A stretch of DNA of 32,646 bases from Deltaproteobacteria bacterium. GTDB lineage: Bacteria > Desulfobacterota > RBG-13-43-22. Below, one piece after another: positions 23,867 to 32,100 of this stretch (positions are counted from its first letter, which is position 1; each line of letters opens with the position of its first letter). The stretch spans positions 1-32,646 of the forward strand of contig JACRBX010000010.1 of the NCBI GenBank assembly GCA_016219225.1, in the 5' to 3' direction. A model generated the notes under the pieces. That model saw nothing but the letters and a program-made list of their open reading frames with translations, searched no databases and had not been told where the DNA came from. The position numbers and the translations under genes are program-made.

Positions 23867-25123
23867 TTATCTTCTCCTTACCGTTTCCCCTTCAGAGACC
23901 TTAAAATCCTTAAAATCCTGCTCCCCGACCCAGGGATGAACGATGGTATTGCCTTGAATTTTTATCTTTGGAGGGATAGACGCCCCTTTACCGATTAAAG
24001 TTAAACCTTCTTTTAACTGTTCCGGAAAATTCCGGTTCGCCAGGTTGCCTTTTCCGACCACCCGGGCCTTTTCCCCGACCCGGACCTTTTTATCGGCAAT
24101 GACCCGATCCAGGTAAGCCCCGGCCCCGATCTGACCCTCGTGCATGATGATGGAATTTAATACTTGGGCACCCTTCCCCACCCTGACTCCGGGGGACAGG
24201 ATCGACCCCTCCACCCGGCCTTCAATGATCGTATCGGCCGAGAGAAATGACCGGGTCACCCGGGCCCCTTTCTGGATAACCACCGGGGGACGGTCCCCCT
24301 TCAAGCCTTCTTCTTCCAGGTTGGTTTGAACACCCCAGGCTTCCGGATTCAGACCGGAACCGGGATTTAATAAGTCCATGTGGGCCTCGAAATAAAAGGC
24401 CAGTGTTCCCACGTCCCGCCAATACCCGGAGAAGGGATAGGCAAAAATGCGGTCCCTGCCCACGGCCGCCGGGATGAGGTGCTGCCCGAAATCCGTATAG
24501 GCCGGGTTCTGCAAGGCTTTTAATAAATAAGGGACCCGGAAGACATAGATACCCAGGGAGGCCAGGGTTCCCTTCGGATTCTTCGGTTTTTCTTCCCAGC
24601 CCACGATCCGTCCCTGCCCCGCCACTTCAGCGATTCCGAAATGCACGGACTGTTCTCTGGGTACCTCCATCATGGCCACGGTCAGGTCGGCCTGATTCCG
24701 TTTATGGAAGGCTATCATGGGGGCATAATCCATGTAATAGATATGATCCCCCGAAACGATCAGGATCTCCTCCGGGTCATAGCGGGTCAGATAATCCATG
24801 TTTTGTCTCAAAGCATCGGCCGTCCCTTTATACCAGTCCGAATCCTTTTCACCGGTATGGGGAGGCAGAATTTTGATCCCCCGGTTCCGGCCTTCGAAAT
24901 CCCAGGCCTTTCCCGAACCGATATGGCCCATCAAAGAAAGGGGTTTGTATTGGGTCAGGACCCCAACCCTTTCCAGGCCCGAATTCATAATATTGCTCAT
25001 GGTGAAATCGATAATCCGATAATTTCCGCCGAATGGGACGGCCGGCTTGGCCCGGGCTTCGACCAGGACGTTCAACCGGCTGCCGACGCCACCGGCTAAA
25101 AGCATAACCAGGGTGTTAATCAC
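23867..25123 (-). CDS. glgC: Glucose-1-phosphate adenylyltransferase (ADP-glucose pyrophosphorylase)
   Basis: This encodes 418 aa from the GTG at 25121-25123. That codon overlaps the upstream stop as GTGA and has a GGAG site; the longer in-frame extension overlays the neighbouring gene and is rejected. The nucleotide-binding signature is complete: LAGGVGSRLNVLVEARAKPAVPFGG, with Arg16. Further motifs are WYKGTADALRQN, SGDHIYYMDY and GWEEKPKNP (sugar-phosphate Lys). The C-terminal part (about residue 280 on) is a left-handed beta-helix. It makes ADP-glucose from glucose-1-phosphate and ATP for glycogen synthesis, in the cytoplasm. It is the second gene of a two-gene operon with a paralogue that has lost the signature Arg. 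Confidence 0.92.
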   Translation of the reverse strand: MINTLVMLLAGGVGSRLNVLVEARAKPAVPFGGNYRIIDFTMSNIMNSGLERVGVLTQYKPLSLMGHIGSGKAWDFEGRNRGIKILPPHTGEKDSDWYKGTADALRQNMDYLTRYDPEEILIVSGDHIYYMDYAPMIAFHKRNQADLTVAMMEVPREQSVHFGIAEVAGQGRIVGWEEKPKNPKGTLASLGIYVFRVPYLLKALQNPAYTDFGQHLIPAAVGRDRIFAYPFSGYWRDVGTLAFYFEAHMDLLNPGSGLNPEAWGVQTNLEEEGLKGDRPPVVIQKGARVTRSFLSADTIIEGRVEGSILSPGVRVGKGAQVLNSIIMHEGQIGAGAYLDRVIADKKVRVGEKARVVGKGNLANRNFPEQLKEGLTLIGKGASIPPKIKIQGNTIVHPWVGEQDFKDFKVSEGETVRRR

Positions 25124-26397
25124 GACAGGGTTACTCCTGAGGGAATCTCCTTCGATGCGAAGAAGCTCTCTTCTAAATAGGGATAAAGCAGACAATTGGC
25201 CCCGATACGAATCCCCGGAGGTAGATGCGTATTTCTACCAATAACCGTCAGCCCGGAGGACAAAAGATGCGGAAAGGCCTGATTGGGTATGGTCTTGGCC
25301 CCCTTTCCGATTCGGGCCTTTTCACCAATCCGAACCCTTTTATCGGCAATCACCTTATTGACTGTGGCCCCTGATTCCACGAGGGTATCGAAAAAAAGGA
25401 TCGAATCCTCAACCACAGCCCCTGATTCCACCTGGACCCCGGGAAACAAGACGCTCCTTTTGACCGTACCCTCCACCCGGCAGCCATGAGTCAACAAAAC
25501 CTGATCCAGGCGGGCTTGTGGGCCCACCTGGGCCGGTTGTCTTTCCCGTATTCGTTCATGTTCCAGATTGGTCCGGATTTGCCACTCTTTGAGATTGATT
25601 TTTGAATTGGTCCCGAATAGATCCATATGGGTCTGCCAGTATTCATCCAGGGTCCGGGTATAGCCCCAATAGCCGGAAAAAACATACCCGAAAACCCGAC
25701 ATTGATGAACCAGGGAAGGCAGGATATCCCGGCCGAATTCGATCCCTTCGGTGTGGGGATGGGTGCGTTTCAACAGGTCAAGCAGAATCTGGGTTTTAAA
25801 AAGATAGATGGTTAAAGAAGCCCATTGGGAGGGGGGTTGGGATGGTTTTTCAAAGTAAGCGGTCAGACGTCCACCCGCCTGGCCTTTTTTTTCTTTCATA
25901 ACCCCTATGCCGAATCGATGGGCTTTATCCTTGGGGACCTTGATAAATCCCAGGGTGACATCGGCTTTCTGTTCCTGGTGAAATTGGACTAATCCCCGGT
26001 AATCCATCCGGTAGATGTGGTCTCCGGAGAGGATCATGACCAGGTCCGGATTATTTTCAGCGATGAATTCCAGGTTATGGGCCACGGCATCGGCCGTCCC
26101 GTTATACCAGTCGGAATCTTTCCGGCCCGTGGAGGGGGGGAGCAAGGTCACCCCGCGATGACGGCCGGTCATGTCCCAGGGGGCGCCGTTTCCGATGTGG
26201 GTGATCAGGGAGGCCGATCGATATTGCGAGAGGATACCCACCCGGCCGATCCGGGCATGCATCAGATTGCTCAAGGCAAAATCAATGACCCGGAAATTGC
26301 CGGCAAAAGGCAGAGCGGATTTTGGCCGGTCAAAGGTCAGGACACTCAATTCATCCACCCGCCCGCCGGCTAAGATAAAGGCCAGGATATGGGCCAT
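25120..26397 (-). CDS. GlgC paralogue with altered nucleotide-binding loop (GlgD-like role?)
   Basis: This encodes 425 aa from the ATG at 26397, chosen for its AGGAGG site; the protein then starts MAHILAFILAGG. It aligns end to end with GlgC: GNFRVIDFALSNLM, WYNGTADAVAHN, SGDHIYRMDY, YFEKP and a C-terminal beta-helix. The signature loop differs: residues 11-17 read GGRVDEL where active enzymes have GGxGxRL, so the Arg aligned with Arg16 of the neighbour is Glu. The RPKSALPF stretch keeps the usual Lys. It could be a regulatory subunit paired with the downstream GlgC, as GlgD is in Firmicutes, or an enzyme with changed specificity. It overlaps that gene by 4 bp. Confidence 0.85.
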   Translation of the reverse strand: MAHILAFILAGGRVDELSVLTFDRPKSALPFAGNFRVIDFALSNLMHARIGRVGILSQYRSASLITHIGNGAPWDMTGRHRGVTLLPPSTGRKDSDWYNGTADAVAHNLEFIAENNPDLVMILSGDHIYRMDYRGLVQFHQEQKADVTLGFIKVPKDKAHRFGIGVMKEKKGQAGGRLTAYFEKPSQPPSQWASLTIYLFKTQILLDLLKRTHPHTEGIEFGRDILPSLVHQCRVFGYVFSGYWGYTRTLDEYWQTHMDLFGTNSKINLKEWQIRTNLEHERIRERQPAQVGPQARLDQVLLTHGCRVEGTVKRSVLFPGVQVESGAVVEDSILFFDTLVESGATVNKVIADKRVRIGEKARIGKGAKTIPNQAFPHLLSSGLTVIGRNTHLPPGIRIGANCLLYPYLEESFFASKEIPSGVTLS

Positions 26398-26428
26398 ACC
26401 AACAACCTCCTGTTTAAGCACTACTTAA

Positions 26429-26458
26429 TTTGTAACCAAATAACATCCAGTATGTCAA
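26429..26458 (-). promoter_or_regulatory. Sigma-70-like promoter for the glgC pair
   Basis: On the minus strand TTGACA (26458-26453), 18-bp spacer, then TACAAA (26434-26429). It ends about 32 bp before the ATG at 26397, which has its own AGGAGG site. It lies back to back with the rightward promoter at 26486. Confidence 0.6.
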
Positions 26459-26485
26459 TTATTAGTTTTTAACGGTTTGATCTTC

Positions 26486-26514
26486 TTGACTTATTAAGTG
26501 ATCCTCTCTATCAT
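26486..26514 (+). promoter_or_regulatory. Sigma-70-like promoter reading rightward
   Basis: TTGACT, 17-bp spacer, TATCAT: close to the consensus. It is followed by an AAGGAG site and an ATG at 26550 that opens only a 20-codon frame, cut short by the arm of element A8. It probably now drives the operon beginning at 26765. Confidence 0.7.
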
Positions 26515-26549
26515 GGAATCTCCCTATTCAACCCGGAAAAAGGAGACTT

Positions 26550-26612
26550 ATGGCTATCGATCCCTTTAAAAACGATTGGGTCCTGATGGATTGTATCAAT
26601 TTAGCCTTTTGA
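26550..26612 (+). pseudogene. Truncated 5' end of a gene, interrupted by a repeat element
   Basis: ATG with a strong ribosome-binding site (AAAGGAG) begins MAIDPFKNDWVLMD. From about codon 15 the sequence is the conserved outer arm of the repeat (TGTATCAATTTAGCCTTTTG), which supplies the in-frame stop (INLAF-stop). I read this as the remnant of a gene or leader peptide whose remainder was lost when the element inserted. A genuine 20-aa leader peptide remains possible. Confidence 0.55.
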
Positions 26613-26632
26613 AAAAGCGTCGGCAATCTCTC

Positions 26633-26712
26633 CGTCATTCCCGTGAAAACGGGAATCCAGTATTTTTAACTGGTTATGTGTGGCCTGGATTCCCGCCTGC
26701 GCGGGAATGACG
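26633..26712. repeat. Paired-palindrome element A8
   Basis: Left arm 26633-26660, 24-nt spacer, right arm 26685-26712. The left flank 26592-26632 is homologous to the reverse of the right flank of element A9 (shared CTCTCCGTCATT and GTATCA...TTTAGC). The right flank AGTTTTTACGAGACCATCA matches the A6 and A7 flanks. It lies inside the leader between the promoter at 26486 and the PEP-synthase-like gene, so it is transcribed as a double hairpin. The 367-bp gap 26398-26764 is thus explained by two promoters and this element. Confidence 0.93.
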
Positions 26713-26764
26713 AGTTTTTACGAGACCATCACCTATAGATAATTTTGAAGAATGACGGTTCCAC

Positions 26765-29389
26765 GTGTTCAAGATACTTGATATCTTTAAAAAGAATAAA
26801 GTCACCCCGCGGGTTACGGCCCAGAAGGGGTTTCTGCTGCACAAATACGATCACTTCAAGGCCGTCCTGAACGAAAACAACAAGGCCCTGGACCTCATCG
26901 CCGATCTGGAACATTTGTTTTATGAAGACCATCCCTTTACCTTGAATTATGTCCAGGACCGAACCGGAAGGCTGGTCGAGGTGACCTGCCGCATTGCCGA
27001 GGACCTCAATGCCCTGTCCCAGGCCAACTATCCGGAACTTTTTGAAGCCGTCGAAAAGGTAGGTCTGGGCATTCAGCAAGGGCTGGAACGAAAAAAAACC
27101 CTGACCCAAACCCCCCTGGTCCTGCCTTTGAAAGATATCACCCAGGAACAGCTTTCCGAAGTCGGAGGCAAGGCCGCCAATCTGGGAGAAATCTTAAACC
27201 GGGTTAAACTCCCGGTTCCCCCGGGTTTTGCCGTCACGGCCTATGCCTGCCAGTATTTTCTGGAATTCAACCGATTTCCGGAAAAGATCGAAAAAAAGTT
27301 GAAGGACCTCGATGTGAACGACACGGAAAAACTCATGGCCGTGAGCCGGGAAATCCGCGATCTGATTATGACGGGGCAACTCCCTCCCGATTTGGAAACC
27401 GCCCTGATCGAAGCAGTCGGAGAACTGAAAAAAGATATCGGCCAACCTCTGCGTCTGGCCGTCCGGAGCAGCGCTACCAGCGAAGATTCGGAGGCCAGCT
27501 TTGCCGGTCAGCATTCGACCGTCCTAAACGTCACCGGAGAAACCCTCCTTCAGGCCTATAAGGAGGTAGTGGCCAGCACCTTTAATCCCAGGGCCATTTT
27601 TTATCGAAGGAGCAAAGGGTTTCTGGAACAGGACGTCATCATGAGTGTAGCTTGTATCCTCATGGTCGATGCCCTGGCCAGCGGGGTTCTGTATACAGTG
27701 GACCCCAATGACCCCGATCACCAGGTCATCATGATCAGTGCCCTCTGGGGACTCGGCGTCAGCCTGGTCGACGGCTCTGGAAATGCCGACTTCTATCAGG
27801 TGAATAAAGAAAATCGAAAGATCGAGAGCGAAGAGGTAGCCCGGAAAGAAGTCCTCGTTTCTTCTGACCCGGTTCAAGGCCTCAAGCAAACGCCCGTGGC
27901 CCATGTTTTTAAGGATAAGCCTTGCCTGACCTTTTCCCAGATTCAGTTGCTGGTCCGTTACGCCTTAAAACTGGAAGAGCACTACCAAACCCCCCTGGAT
28001 ATCGAATGGGCCATTGATCATAAAACCCAACTCTTTATCCTCCAGGCCCGTCCTTTACGGTTTACCCGGTCTTCTGCCCTGCCCCCCACACCGGAGGCCG
28101 AAGTAAGTGCTGAAACTTTTCCCATCCTGCTTAAAGGGGGGGCTTCAGCGGCCAACGGGGTGGCGGCCGGCAAAGCCTACGTCCTTAAATCGGATCACAA
28201 CCTGCTCAATATTCCCGAAGGTTCGATATTGGTCGCCCCTCAAACCTCCCCGCGTTATGTACCGATTATCGGCCGGGTCAGGGCCATCATTACTGATGTG
28301 GGCAGCGTGACCGGTCATATGGCCTCGGTAGCCAGGGAATTTCAAATTCCCACCCTGGTGGGGACGGACAATGCGACGGCGGTTATCCCTCACGGCCAGG
28401 AAATCACGGTGGATGCCACAAACGGAGTGGTCTACCAGGGCAGGATTGAAAGATTACTCCGGACGGGAAAGCCCCTCAATCCCATGAAAGGGAGCCCGAC
28501 CTACAAGGCCATGGAAGCGATCCTGCCCATGATCGCCCCCTTGCATCTGATCGATCCCAAGCATGAAAATTTCAACCCCCAATCCTGCGAGACCATCCAT
28601 GATATTATCCGCTTTGCCCACGAAATGGCCATGCAGGAAATGTTTCAGATCGGCGAAACCATTGAGGATGGCAAAAATGTAGCCGTCCGTTTCCGTTCCC
28701 CTTTGCCGCTGAATATTTATATCGTCGATCTGGGCGGGGGGATCAGTCCCGGACCGGAACGAAAAGAAGTCCGGCCGGAGGAGGTCCTCTCCGGCCCCTT
28801 TAAGGCCCTGTTTCAGGGCATGACCCATGAAGGGGTGAAATGGCTGGGGCAGGACAACATCAGTTGGAGCGGTTTGGGCTCCGTATTGCTGGAAAGCATT
28901 CTGCATGATCCGACGATGGACGGGGCTATGGGCGGTCCCAGTTATGTCCTCATTTCCGAGAAATATATGAACTTCAATTCCCGCCTGGGTTATCATTTCG
29001 CCACCCTGGATACCTTTTGCGGCCCCAATATCAATGACAATTATATCACCTTTTATTTCAAAGGAGGGGCGGCCGATATCGATCGCCGGACCAGAAGGGC
29101 CATGCTGATCGGTTCGGTCTTGAAAAAAATGGGTTTCAAGGTGGAACAAAGAGGGGATATGATCAAAGGGGAATTAAAAAAACATAATTCTTATATTATC
29201 CAGGAAAAACTGGATCTCATAGGCCGGCTTATGGGTTCGGTCCGCCTTCTGGATATGCTTCTGGATCAGGACAACCGGATCGAATGGTACCGGAATGAAT
29301 TTTTTAAAGGCAATTACACTTTTCAGAGGAATCAAACGAATCCTTCTGATTCCATTAAAAAGGAGGGCGTTAGTGAAGAGTTATCGTAA
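26765..29389 (+). CDS. PEP-synthase-like protein: PEP/pyruvate-binding and phosphohistidine domains, novel C-terminus
   Basis: This encodes 874 aa from a GTG (26765); an in-frame stop lies 9 bp upstream, so it cannot start earlier, and the ribosome-binding site is weak. Residues about 1-110 are unassigned. Residues about 120-440 are a PPDK/PpsA N-terminal domain ([48 protein letters not shown]). Residues about 460-560 are the swivelling domain with phospho-acceptor His518 in [14 protein letters not shown]. The usual C-terminal PEP-binding barrel is absent; instead about 300 residues (with [10 protein letters not shown]-like, [10 protein letters not shown] and [16 protein letters not shown] blocks) form a domain I do not recognise. 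It may transfer phosphate from ATP to an unusual acceptor. It is the first gene of a four-gene operon. Confidence 0.85.
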   Translation: MFKILDIFKKNKVTPRVTAQKGFLLHKYDHFKAVLNENNKALDLIADLEHLFYEDHPFTLNYVQDRTGRLVEVTCRIAEDLNALSQANYPELFEAVEKVGLGIQQGLERKKTLTQTPLVLPLKDITQEQLSEVGGKAANLGEILNRVKLPVPPGFAVTAYACQYFLEFNRFPEKIEKKLKDLDVNDTEKLMAVSREIRDLIMTGQLPPDLETALIEAVGELKKDIGQPLRLAVRSSATSEDSEASFAGQHSTVLNVTGETLLQAYKEVVASTFNPRAIFYRRSKGFLEQDVIMSVACILMVDALASGVLYTVDPNDPDHQVIMISALWGLGVSLVDGSGNADFYQVNKENRKIESEEVARKEVLVSSDPVQGLKQTPVAHVFKDKPCLTFSQIQLLVRYALKLEEHYQTPLDIEWAIDHKTQLFILQARPLRFTRSSALPPTPEAEVSAETFPILLKGGASAANGVAAGKAYVLKSDHNLLNIPEGSILVAPQTSPRYVPIIGRVRAIITDVGSVTGHMASVAREFQIPTLVGTDNATAVIPHGQEITVDATNGVVYQGRIERLLRTGKPLNPMKGSPTYKAMEAILPMIAPLHLIDPKHENFNPQSCETIHDIIRFAHEMAMQEMFQIGETIEDGKNVAVRFRSPLPLNIYIVDLGGGISPGPERKEVRPEEVLSGPFKALFQGMTHEGVKWLGQDNISWSGLGSVLLESILHDPTMDGAMGGPSYVLISEKYMNFNSRLGYHFATLDTFCGPNINDNYITFYFKGGAADIDRRTRRAMLIGSVLKKMGFKVEQRGDMIKGELKKHNSYIIQEKLDLIGRLMGSVRLLDMLLDQDNRIEWYRNEFFKGNYTFQRNQTNPSDSIKKEGVSEELS

Positions 29390-29789
29390 GGAATTATGGT
29401 TTAACATCCCATCCCGCAGGGCCTTTGTTAATATTACCCCTCAAATTGAAGAATGTCTCAGGGAAAGCTTGATTAAAGAAGGACTGGCTTTGGTCAACGC
29501 CATGCACATTACGGCCTCGGTCTTTATCAATGACGATGAATCGGGCCTGCACCAGGATTATGAGCGCTGGCTGGAAAAGCTGGCCCCCCATGACCCGGTT
29601 TCCCAGTACCGCCATAATGTGGGGGAAGACAATGCCGATGCCCATCTCAAACGGCAGATCATGGGACGGGAGGTGGTGGTGGCCGTCACTCAGGATCGAC
29701 TGGACCTCGGCCCCTGGGAACAAATCTTTTACGGGGAATTTGACGGCCGAAGGAAAAAACGGGTTCTGGTAAAAATTATCGGGGAATAA
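29373..29789 (+). CDS. YjbQ/UPF0047-family protein
   Basis: This encodes 138 aa from the GTG at 29373, directly behind a strong AGGAGG site; it overlaps the previous gene by 17 bp. The longer in-frame extension overlays the end of the PEP-synthase-like gene. Family hallmarks are [25 protein letters not shown] with acidic cluster, a [20 protein letters not shown] block (metal-site histidines) and the closing [22 protein letters not shown]. Members are annotated as secondary thiamine-phosphate synthases, an activity of uncertain physiological meaning. It is cytoplasmic. Tight coupling to the upstream gene suggests a functional link. Confidence 0.92.
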   Translation: MKSYRKELWFNIPSRRAFVNITPQIEECLRESLIKEGLALVNAMHITASVFINDDESGLHQDYERWLEKLAPHDPVSQYRHNVGEDNADAHLKRQIMGREVVVAVTQDRLDLGPWEQIFYGEFDGRRKKRVLVKIIGE

Positions 29790-29798
29790 GGAATTTTT

Positions 29799-30419
29799 AT
29801 GTCCAAACAATGGAAATGCACTGTCTGCGGTTATATTCATGAAGGGCATTCCCCGCCCGAGACCTGCCCGGTCTGCGGGGCCTTCAAATATCAATTTATC
29901 CTTCATGCCCCCCTGCCGGAGGAATTGGAAAAGCGGCTCAAAGAAGCCTTTGGAGGGGAATCCAAGGCTTATATCCGTAACCTGGCCTTTGCCCGAAAGG
30001 CCGAAAAAGACGGCTATCCCCAGATCGCCCGGCTCTTCCGGGCCGTGGCCGAGTCCGAAAAGGTCCATGCCGACGAATACCTCAATTATCTCGAAGGGGT
30101 CGTCGGCAAAACGGAAGACAACCTGAAGACCGCCTTTGAAAACGAGCTCCGGGCTAAAAACGATTTCTACCCGGTTTTTATTAAGGAGGCCTTTGACCTC
30201 AAGCGGGAGGACGTGGCCTGGAGTTTCATCCGTTCCCGGGATGTGGAAGAACGGCATGCCAAGTTGTATAAAGAGGCCCTGACCGCCCTGCTGGCCGACA
30301 AAGAAATAGAGTACCACGTCTGCCAGGTCTGCGGTTATGTTTTTGAGGAAGACCTGCCGGAGCGATGTCCGGTTTGCGGGGCCGGAAAAAAAAATTCAAA
30401 TAGGGGCATGAGGGTATAA
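29799..30419 (+). CDS. Rubrerythrin with rubredoxin domains at both ends
   Basis: This encodes 206 aa. The N-terminal rubredoxin-like site has Cys7, Cys10, Cys23 and Cys26 (CTVCGY...CPVCG). The central ferritin-like four-helix domain (about residues 40-165) carries diiron ligands: GESKAY, ESEKVHADEY and DVEERHAKLY. A second rubredoxin site, CQVCGYVFEE...CPVCG, closes the protein at about residues 172-193. Ordinary rubrerythrins have only one such domain, usually C-terminal; this one has both. The likely role is reduction of hydrogen peroxide in the cytoplasm of an anaerobe, with electrons entering via either FeCys4 site. It starts 9 bp after the YjbQ gene, in the same operon. Confidence 0.93.
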   Translation: MSKQWKCTVCGYIHEGHSPPETCPVCGAFKYQFILHAPLPEELEKRLKEAFGGESKAYIRNLAFARKAEKDGYPQIARLFRAVAESEKVHADEYLNYLEGVVGKTEDNLKTAFENELRAKNDFYPVFIKEAFDLKREDVAWSFIRSRDVEERHAKLYKEALTALLADKEIEYHVCQVCGYVFEEDLPERCPVCGAGKKNSNRGMRV

Positions 30420-30433
30420 TAAGAAGTGAAGCT

Positions 30434-30679
30434 ATGCGGGCCTTAATCGGAGCGGAAGATTGTCCGGTCAAACCGGGGGCACTATTGTCCGAGTTGGTGG
30501 AAGTGTACGAAAAGAAGTTGTCCAATGATCCGATGATCAAGGCCATGAAGGAAAATACAGGCAAGAGCCATCTGATTTACATCGTCAACGGGGTGGTCAT
30601 CCACCCCGACCGCTTCGGCGAAACTTATCTCAAAGACGGCGACGATGTGCGCATCCTTCATCCTTACTTTGGAGGCTGA
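30434..30679 (+). CDS. MoaD/ThiS-family small sulfur-carrier-like protein
   Basis: This encodes 81 aa ending in HPYFGG, the C-terminal Gly-Gly that is adenylated and thiocarboxylated in beta-grasp sulfur carriers. NGVVIHPDRFGETYLKDGDDVRIL matches the second half of MoaD/ThiS proteins. Such carriers serve molybdopterin, thiamine or other sulfur pathways with an E1-like partner, which is not in the window. It is the last gene of the operon with the YjbQ and rubrerythrin genes (14-bp gap). It may supply sulfur for the pterin of the local molybdoenzyme, but the context does not prove it. Confidence 0.85.
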   Translation: MRALIGAEDCPVKPGALLSELVEVYEKKLSNDPMIKAMKENTGKSHLIYIVNGVVIHPDRFGETYLKDGDDVRILHPYFGG

Positions 30680-30749
30680 GGACACCGTTACAATTTCGGA
30701 TTTCGGATTTCGGAATTTGGGAAAACCCACTTCCATATAGGCTCAATAG

Positions 30750-30770
30750 GGGCGGATTTTGAACCCGCCC
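30750..30770. terminator. Weak hairpin between convergent genes
   Basis: A 6-bp stem GGGCGG/CCGCCC (30750-30755 and 30765-30770) lies 71 bp after the MoaD/ThiS stop and 60 bp before the end of the convergent gene at 30830. It has no T-run immediately after it, so terminator function is uncertain. Upstream is a short TTTCGGA tandem (about 30697-30713). Confidence 0.4.
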
Positions 30771-30829
30771 TTACAGTTTATTTTCATGCTTCGTGTCGCC
30801 CCCTGATCCCAGATCCCCGCTTCCCACGG

Positions 30830-32086
30830 CTACCGGTGCAAATTTGAAGCGGCAATGACCCCGATATTGGCCTTCACCAGGGCCTGGGCCGTGAGGTTCA
30901 CCGAATCATGCTTGTCCAAATAATTACGCAGCATCAACGGCATCAACCCCCGGGCTTCAATATCCGTTTTGGGAAGAAAGTAATCCAGGATATCGGAAGG
31001 GTGCTCCCGATTTTCCTCCACGGCGATCTCCCCCCCCTCATGTTTGGCCGAGATATTGGGGACCATTCCGGCCAGCGCGACCAGCTCATCCCGCCGATTA
31101 TAAGGCTGACGGACGATTGATTTCCAGGTCTCGGTAATATGATGCTCGAAGCGCACCTTATCTTCCAGGCCCAGGGCTTTTCGAAGATGGTCGGCCTGAA
31201 TAATGGTTTGATTATTGACGGAATTGGAAAGATTAAAGCCGATCAGGCTGGTTGATCCATCCGGCCGGGAGAAAAGCCTGGCGGCCATCAAGGTCCAAAG
31301 AACTGCAAAAGGGTTATCATTTCCCATAAAAACGGATATCTTAAACTCGATATCGATCCCCATCTTATAGAGGAGATAGCCGGCCAGGACGGTTCCGGGA
31401 TTGATATTGAGCACCTGACGGACCCCGTAACGGGTATAAAAATAGAGAAATTCGTCCACCCATTTGTAAGGATAGTCATTGGGCTGCCCCACGCCGCCGA
31501 AATAGCCGGTAATCGTTTCCGGTCCACCCAGGTGGATATTGCTGCCGTCGGTCCCTTTGGTATCCAAAGTTTCAACGTAAGTGGCACCGATAAGGGACAT
31601 GGCCAGGGCTGTGGCCAGCGTGTCGCCCTGATCCCCTTCCTGCTCCTTCATGTTCCGGACCCGGATAAAGCGGCCGGGCAGGAGCTCTTTCTTTTCTATA
31701 GCCTGCCTGGCCTCATCGATCAGCCAGGGAAAATATTGCAAGGCACTGATTTCCAGGGTTACGGCATTTTTGGTGTTGATCCGGTTTTCTTCAATGCCCA
31801 AAGATCGATAGTAATCGACCAGGGAGACAAAGGCCCCGGATTCCCGCTTTTCAGCCAGCCAGTCCAGATCGGCCAAATAGGGAGATCCCATCTCCTTAAG
31901 ACGGGCCTTCAGGTTTTCCGGCTTCCTGGCCTCTTCCGCCTGGGCATTAATGGTTTCGGGTCCGCCGTACCGCTCCACTATTTCCAACAATGGATTGATT
32001 GTTTCATTTTCCGGATCGGTGAGGAGCCGGTTGACTTCTCCCAACCGATCCGCATTAATGGCTAACATTTCTCTCATATCAGACAT
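30830..32086 (-). CDS. Conserved-looking 418-aa protein of unknown function, next to panB
   Basis: I do not recognise the family. It is soluble, has no signal peptide or membrane segment, and contains no cysteine at all. Features that look functional are NTKNAVTLEISALQYFPW, a Gly-rich TKGTDGSNIHLGGPETITGYFGG segment, the FYTRYGVRQVLNINPGTVLAGYLLY block, VFMGNDNPFAVLW and NLSNSVNNQTI. A GGGAGAAG site just before the ATG supports the start. It follows panB by 223 bp on the same strand, with repeat A9 in between. A cytoplasmic enzyme is my best guess, without a reaction. Confidence 0.75.
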   Translation of the reverse strand: MSDMREMLAINADRLGEVNRLLTDPENETINPLLEIVERYGGPETINAQAEEARKPENLKARLKEMGSPYLADLDWLAEKRESGAFVSLVDYYRSLGIEENRINTKNAVTLEISALQYFPWLIDEARQAIEKKELLPGRFIRVRNMKEQEGDQGDTLATALAMSLIGATYVETLDTKGTDGSNIHLGGPETITGYFGGVGQPNDYPYKWVDEFLYFYTRYGVRQVLNINPGTVLAGYLLYKMGIDIEFKISVFMGNDNPFAVLWTLMAARLFSRPDGSTSLIGFNLSNSVNNQTIIQADHLRKALGLEDKVRFEHHITETWKSIVRQPYNRRDELVALAGMVPNISAKHEGGEIAVEENREHPSDILDYFLPKTDIEARGLMPLMLRNYLDKHDSVNLTAQALVKANIGVIAASNLHR

Positions 32087-32100
32087 GATCTTCTCCCTTT

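Noticed and set aside
28454-30317. Long leftward frames opposite the PEP-synthase-like, YjbQ and rubrerythrin genes
   Set aside because: They are antisense shadows of recognised families and show no motif or ribosome-binding site.
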